In this document: positions 13,777 through 14,136 of the stretch, one piece after another | Layout of the letters: the number at the start of each line of letters is the position of its first letter | Numbering within the stretch: position 1 is the stretch's first letter | NCBI GenBank assembly: GCA_022425185.1 | Contig: JAKMFY010000130.1 | Location: 1 to 14,136, forward strand | From: Candidatus Poseidoniaceae archaeon | GTDB taxonomy: Archaea > Thermoplasmatota > Poseidoniia > Poseidoniales > Poseidoniaceae | Direction: 5' to 3' | DNA: 14,136 nt | Translations under genes and position numbers: made by a program | Notes under the pieces: model-generated | Seen by the model: the letters and a program-made list of their open reading frames with translations, nothing else | Database searches by the model: none | What the model was told of the DNA's origin: nothing

Positions 13777-14136
13777 ATGTCTGAAGTCAACAACCTCATC
13801 ATAATCGGTTCCGGTCCTGCCGGATATACTGCTGGATTGTACGCTGCAAGAGCCATGCTCGAGCCTCTTATGTTTGCCGGATATATGTCTGGTGGACAAC
13901 TTATGCTAACGAGCGATATCGAAAACTTTCCTGGCTATCCTGAAGGTATTGGAGGCCCTGAGATGATGATGCAACTTCGAGAACAAGCAGAACGATTTGG
14001 ACTCAAAGTACAGGATAAGAATGTGGGAAGCGTTGATCTATCATCACGCCCTTACAAGGTCACTGTTGAAGGAGAAGAATTCCTCACACATTCAATCATT
14101 GTCTCCACTGGTGCAGAATCCATTTGGCTTGATGCA
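13777..14136 (+). CDS. trxB: Thioredoxin reductase (N-terminal part, continues beyond window)
   Basis: FAD-dependent reductase of thioredoxin. The visible 120 residues carry the FAD dinucleotide fold IIIGSGPAGYTAGLYAARA (8-26), the TrxB-specific GGQLMLTSDIENFPGYP (39-55) and the second FAD-contact STGAE (110-114). The redox CxxC and NADPH domain would lie beyond the right edge. Start at 13777 (MSEVNNLIII) is preferred because GTGAG lies about five bases before it and the Rossmann strand then begins at residue 6, as usual; the ATG at 13729 would add MDNVQVCRGVGQQVSQ and overlaps a TATA-like element. It is divergent from the membrane hydrolase, sharing a 145-base regulatory region. Need for FAD loosely connects it with the flavin operon nearby. 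Confidence 0.92.
   Translation, partial: MSEVNNLIIIGSGPAGYTAGLYAARAMLEPLMFAGYMSGGQLMLTSDIENFPGYPEGIGGPEMMMQLREQAERFGLKVQDKNVGSVDLSSRPYKVTVEGEEFLTHSIIVSTGAESIWLDA

Noticed and set aside
1..14136. CRISPR array, tRNA, rRNA or insertion-sequence genes
   Set aside because: No regular repeat-spacer pattern, tRNA-like cloverleaf, transposase motif or terminal inverted repeats were seen by eye.

Overview
The window looks like a piece of a marine archaeal chromosome. The most likely source is Marine Group II/III (Candidatus Poseidoniia, Thermoplasmatota). That placement is inference, from three things: archaeal-specific proteins (a Gar1 of the H/ACA RNP, a RibL-type FAD synthetase, an archaeal short lumazine synthase and DHBP synthase, an archaeal endonuclease-IV-like protein); A/T-rich promoter elements 20-30 bases ahead of start codons; and bacterial-type genes embedded among them (GpsA, alpha-type riboflavin synthase, TrxB). 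Genes are densely packed on both strands. I saw no tRNA, rRNA, insertion sequence or CRISPR array, and no gene-free stretch longer than about 150 bases.

Layout. Positions 1-721 (minus, cut by the left edge) hold a Gar1-domain protein with an unusual tail: RGG/arginine-rich segments alternating with two RanBP2-type zinc fingers. Upstream on the same strand are a secreted, C-terminally anchored acidic protein (768-2696), an ABC-2 permease (2743-3573) and its ATPase (3570-4580). A three-TM orphan protein (4628-5557, plus) follows. A plus-strand ABC importer occupies 5624-8279: lipoprotein, ATPase and permease. Minus-strand genes then resume: a small winged-helix-like protein (8281-8508), sn-glycerol-3-phosphate dehydrogenase GpsA (8548-9546) and an endonuclease-IV-like TIM barrel with a charged tail (9638-10789). 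A compact plus-strand riboflavin/FAD operon ribB-ribL-ribE-ribH (10901-13103) converges with a small membrane hydrolase (13098-13631, minus). The start of trxB (13777 onward) closes the window.

The strongest novelty candidates are two. (1) The importer's ATPase and permease are Phn-family, but its lipoprotein carries motifs of eukaryotic transferrin lobes, with apparent equivalents of all four Fe(III) ligands (Asp93, Tyr121, Tyr215, His271), the anion-site motif and the C118-C194 disulfide. This suggests an archaeal transferrin-like iron importer; a near-palindrome resembling a DtxR/IdeR iron box lies directly upstream. (2) The Gar1 homolog has a FET-protein-like (FUS/EWS-like) RGG plus RanBP2-zinc-finger tail, whereas archaeal Gar1 is normally a small bare domain. 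Secondary points are a bacterial-type GpsA in an archaeal genome, a bacterial-type riboflavin synthase inside an otherwise archaeal flavin operon, and an endonuclease-IV-like protein with altered metal ligands.

Comparisons to named families rest on recalled sequences; no database or alignment was run.
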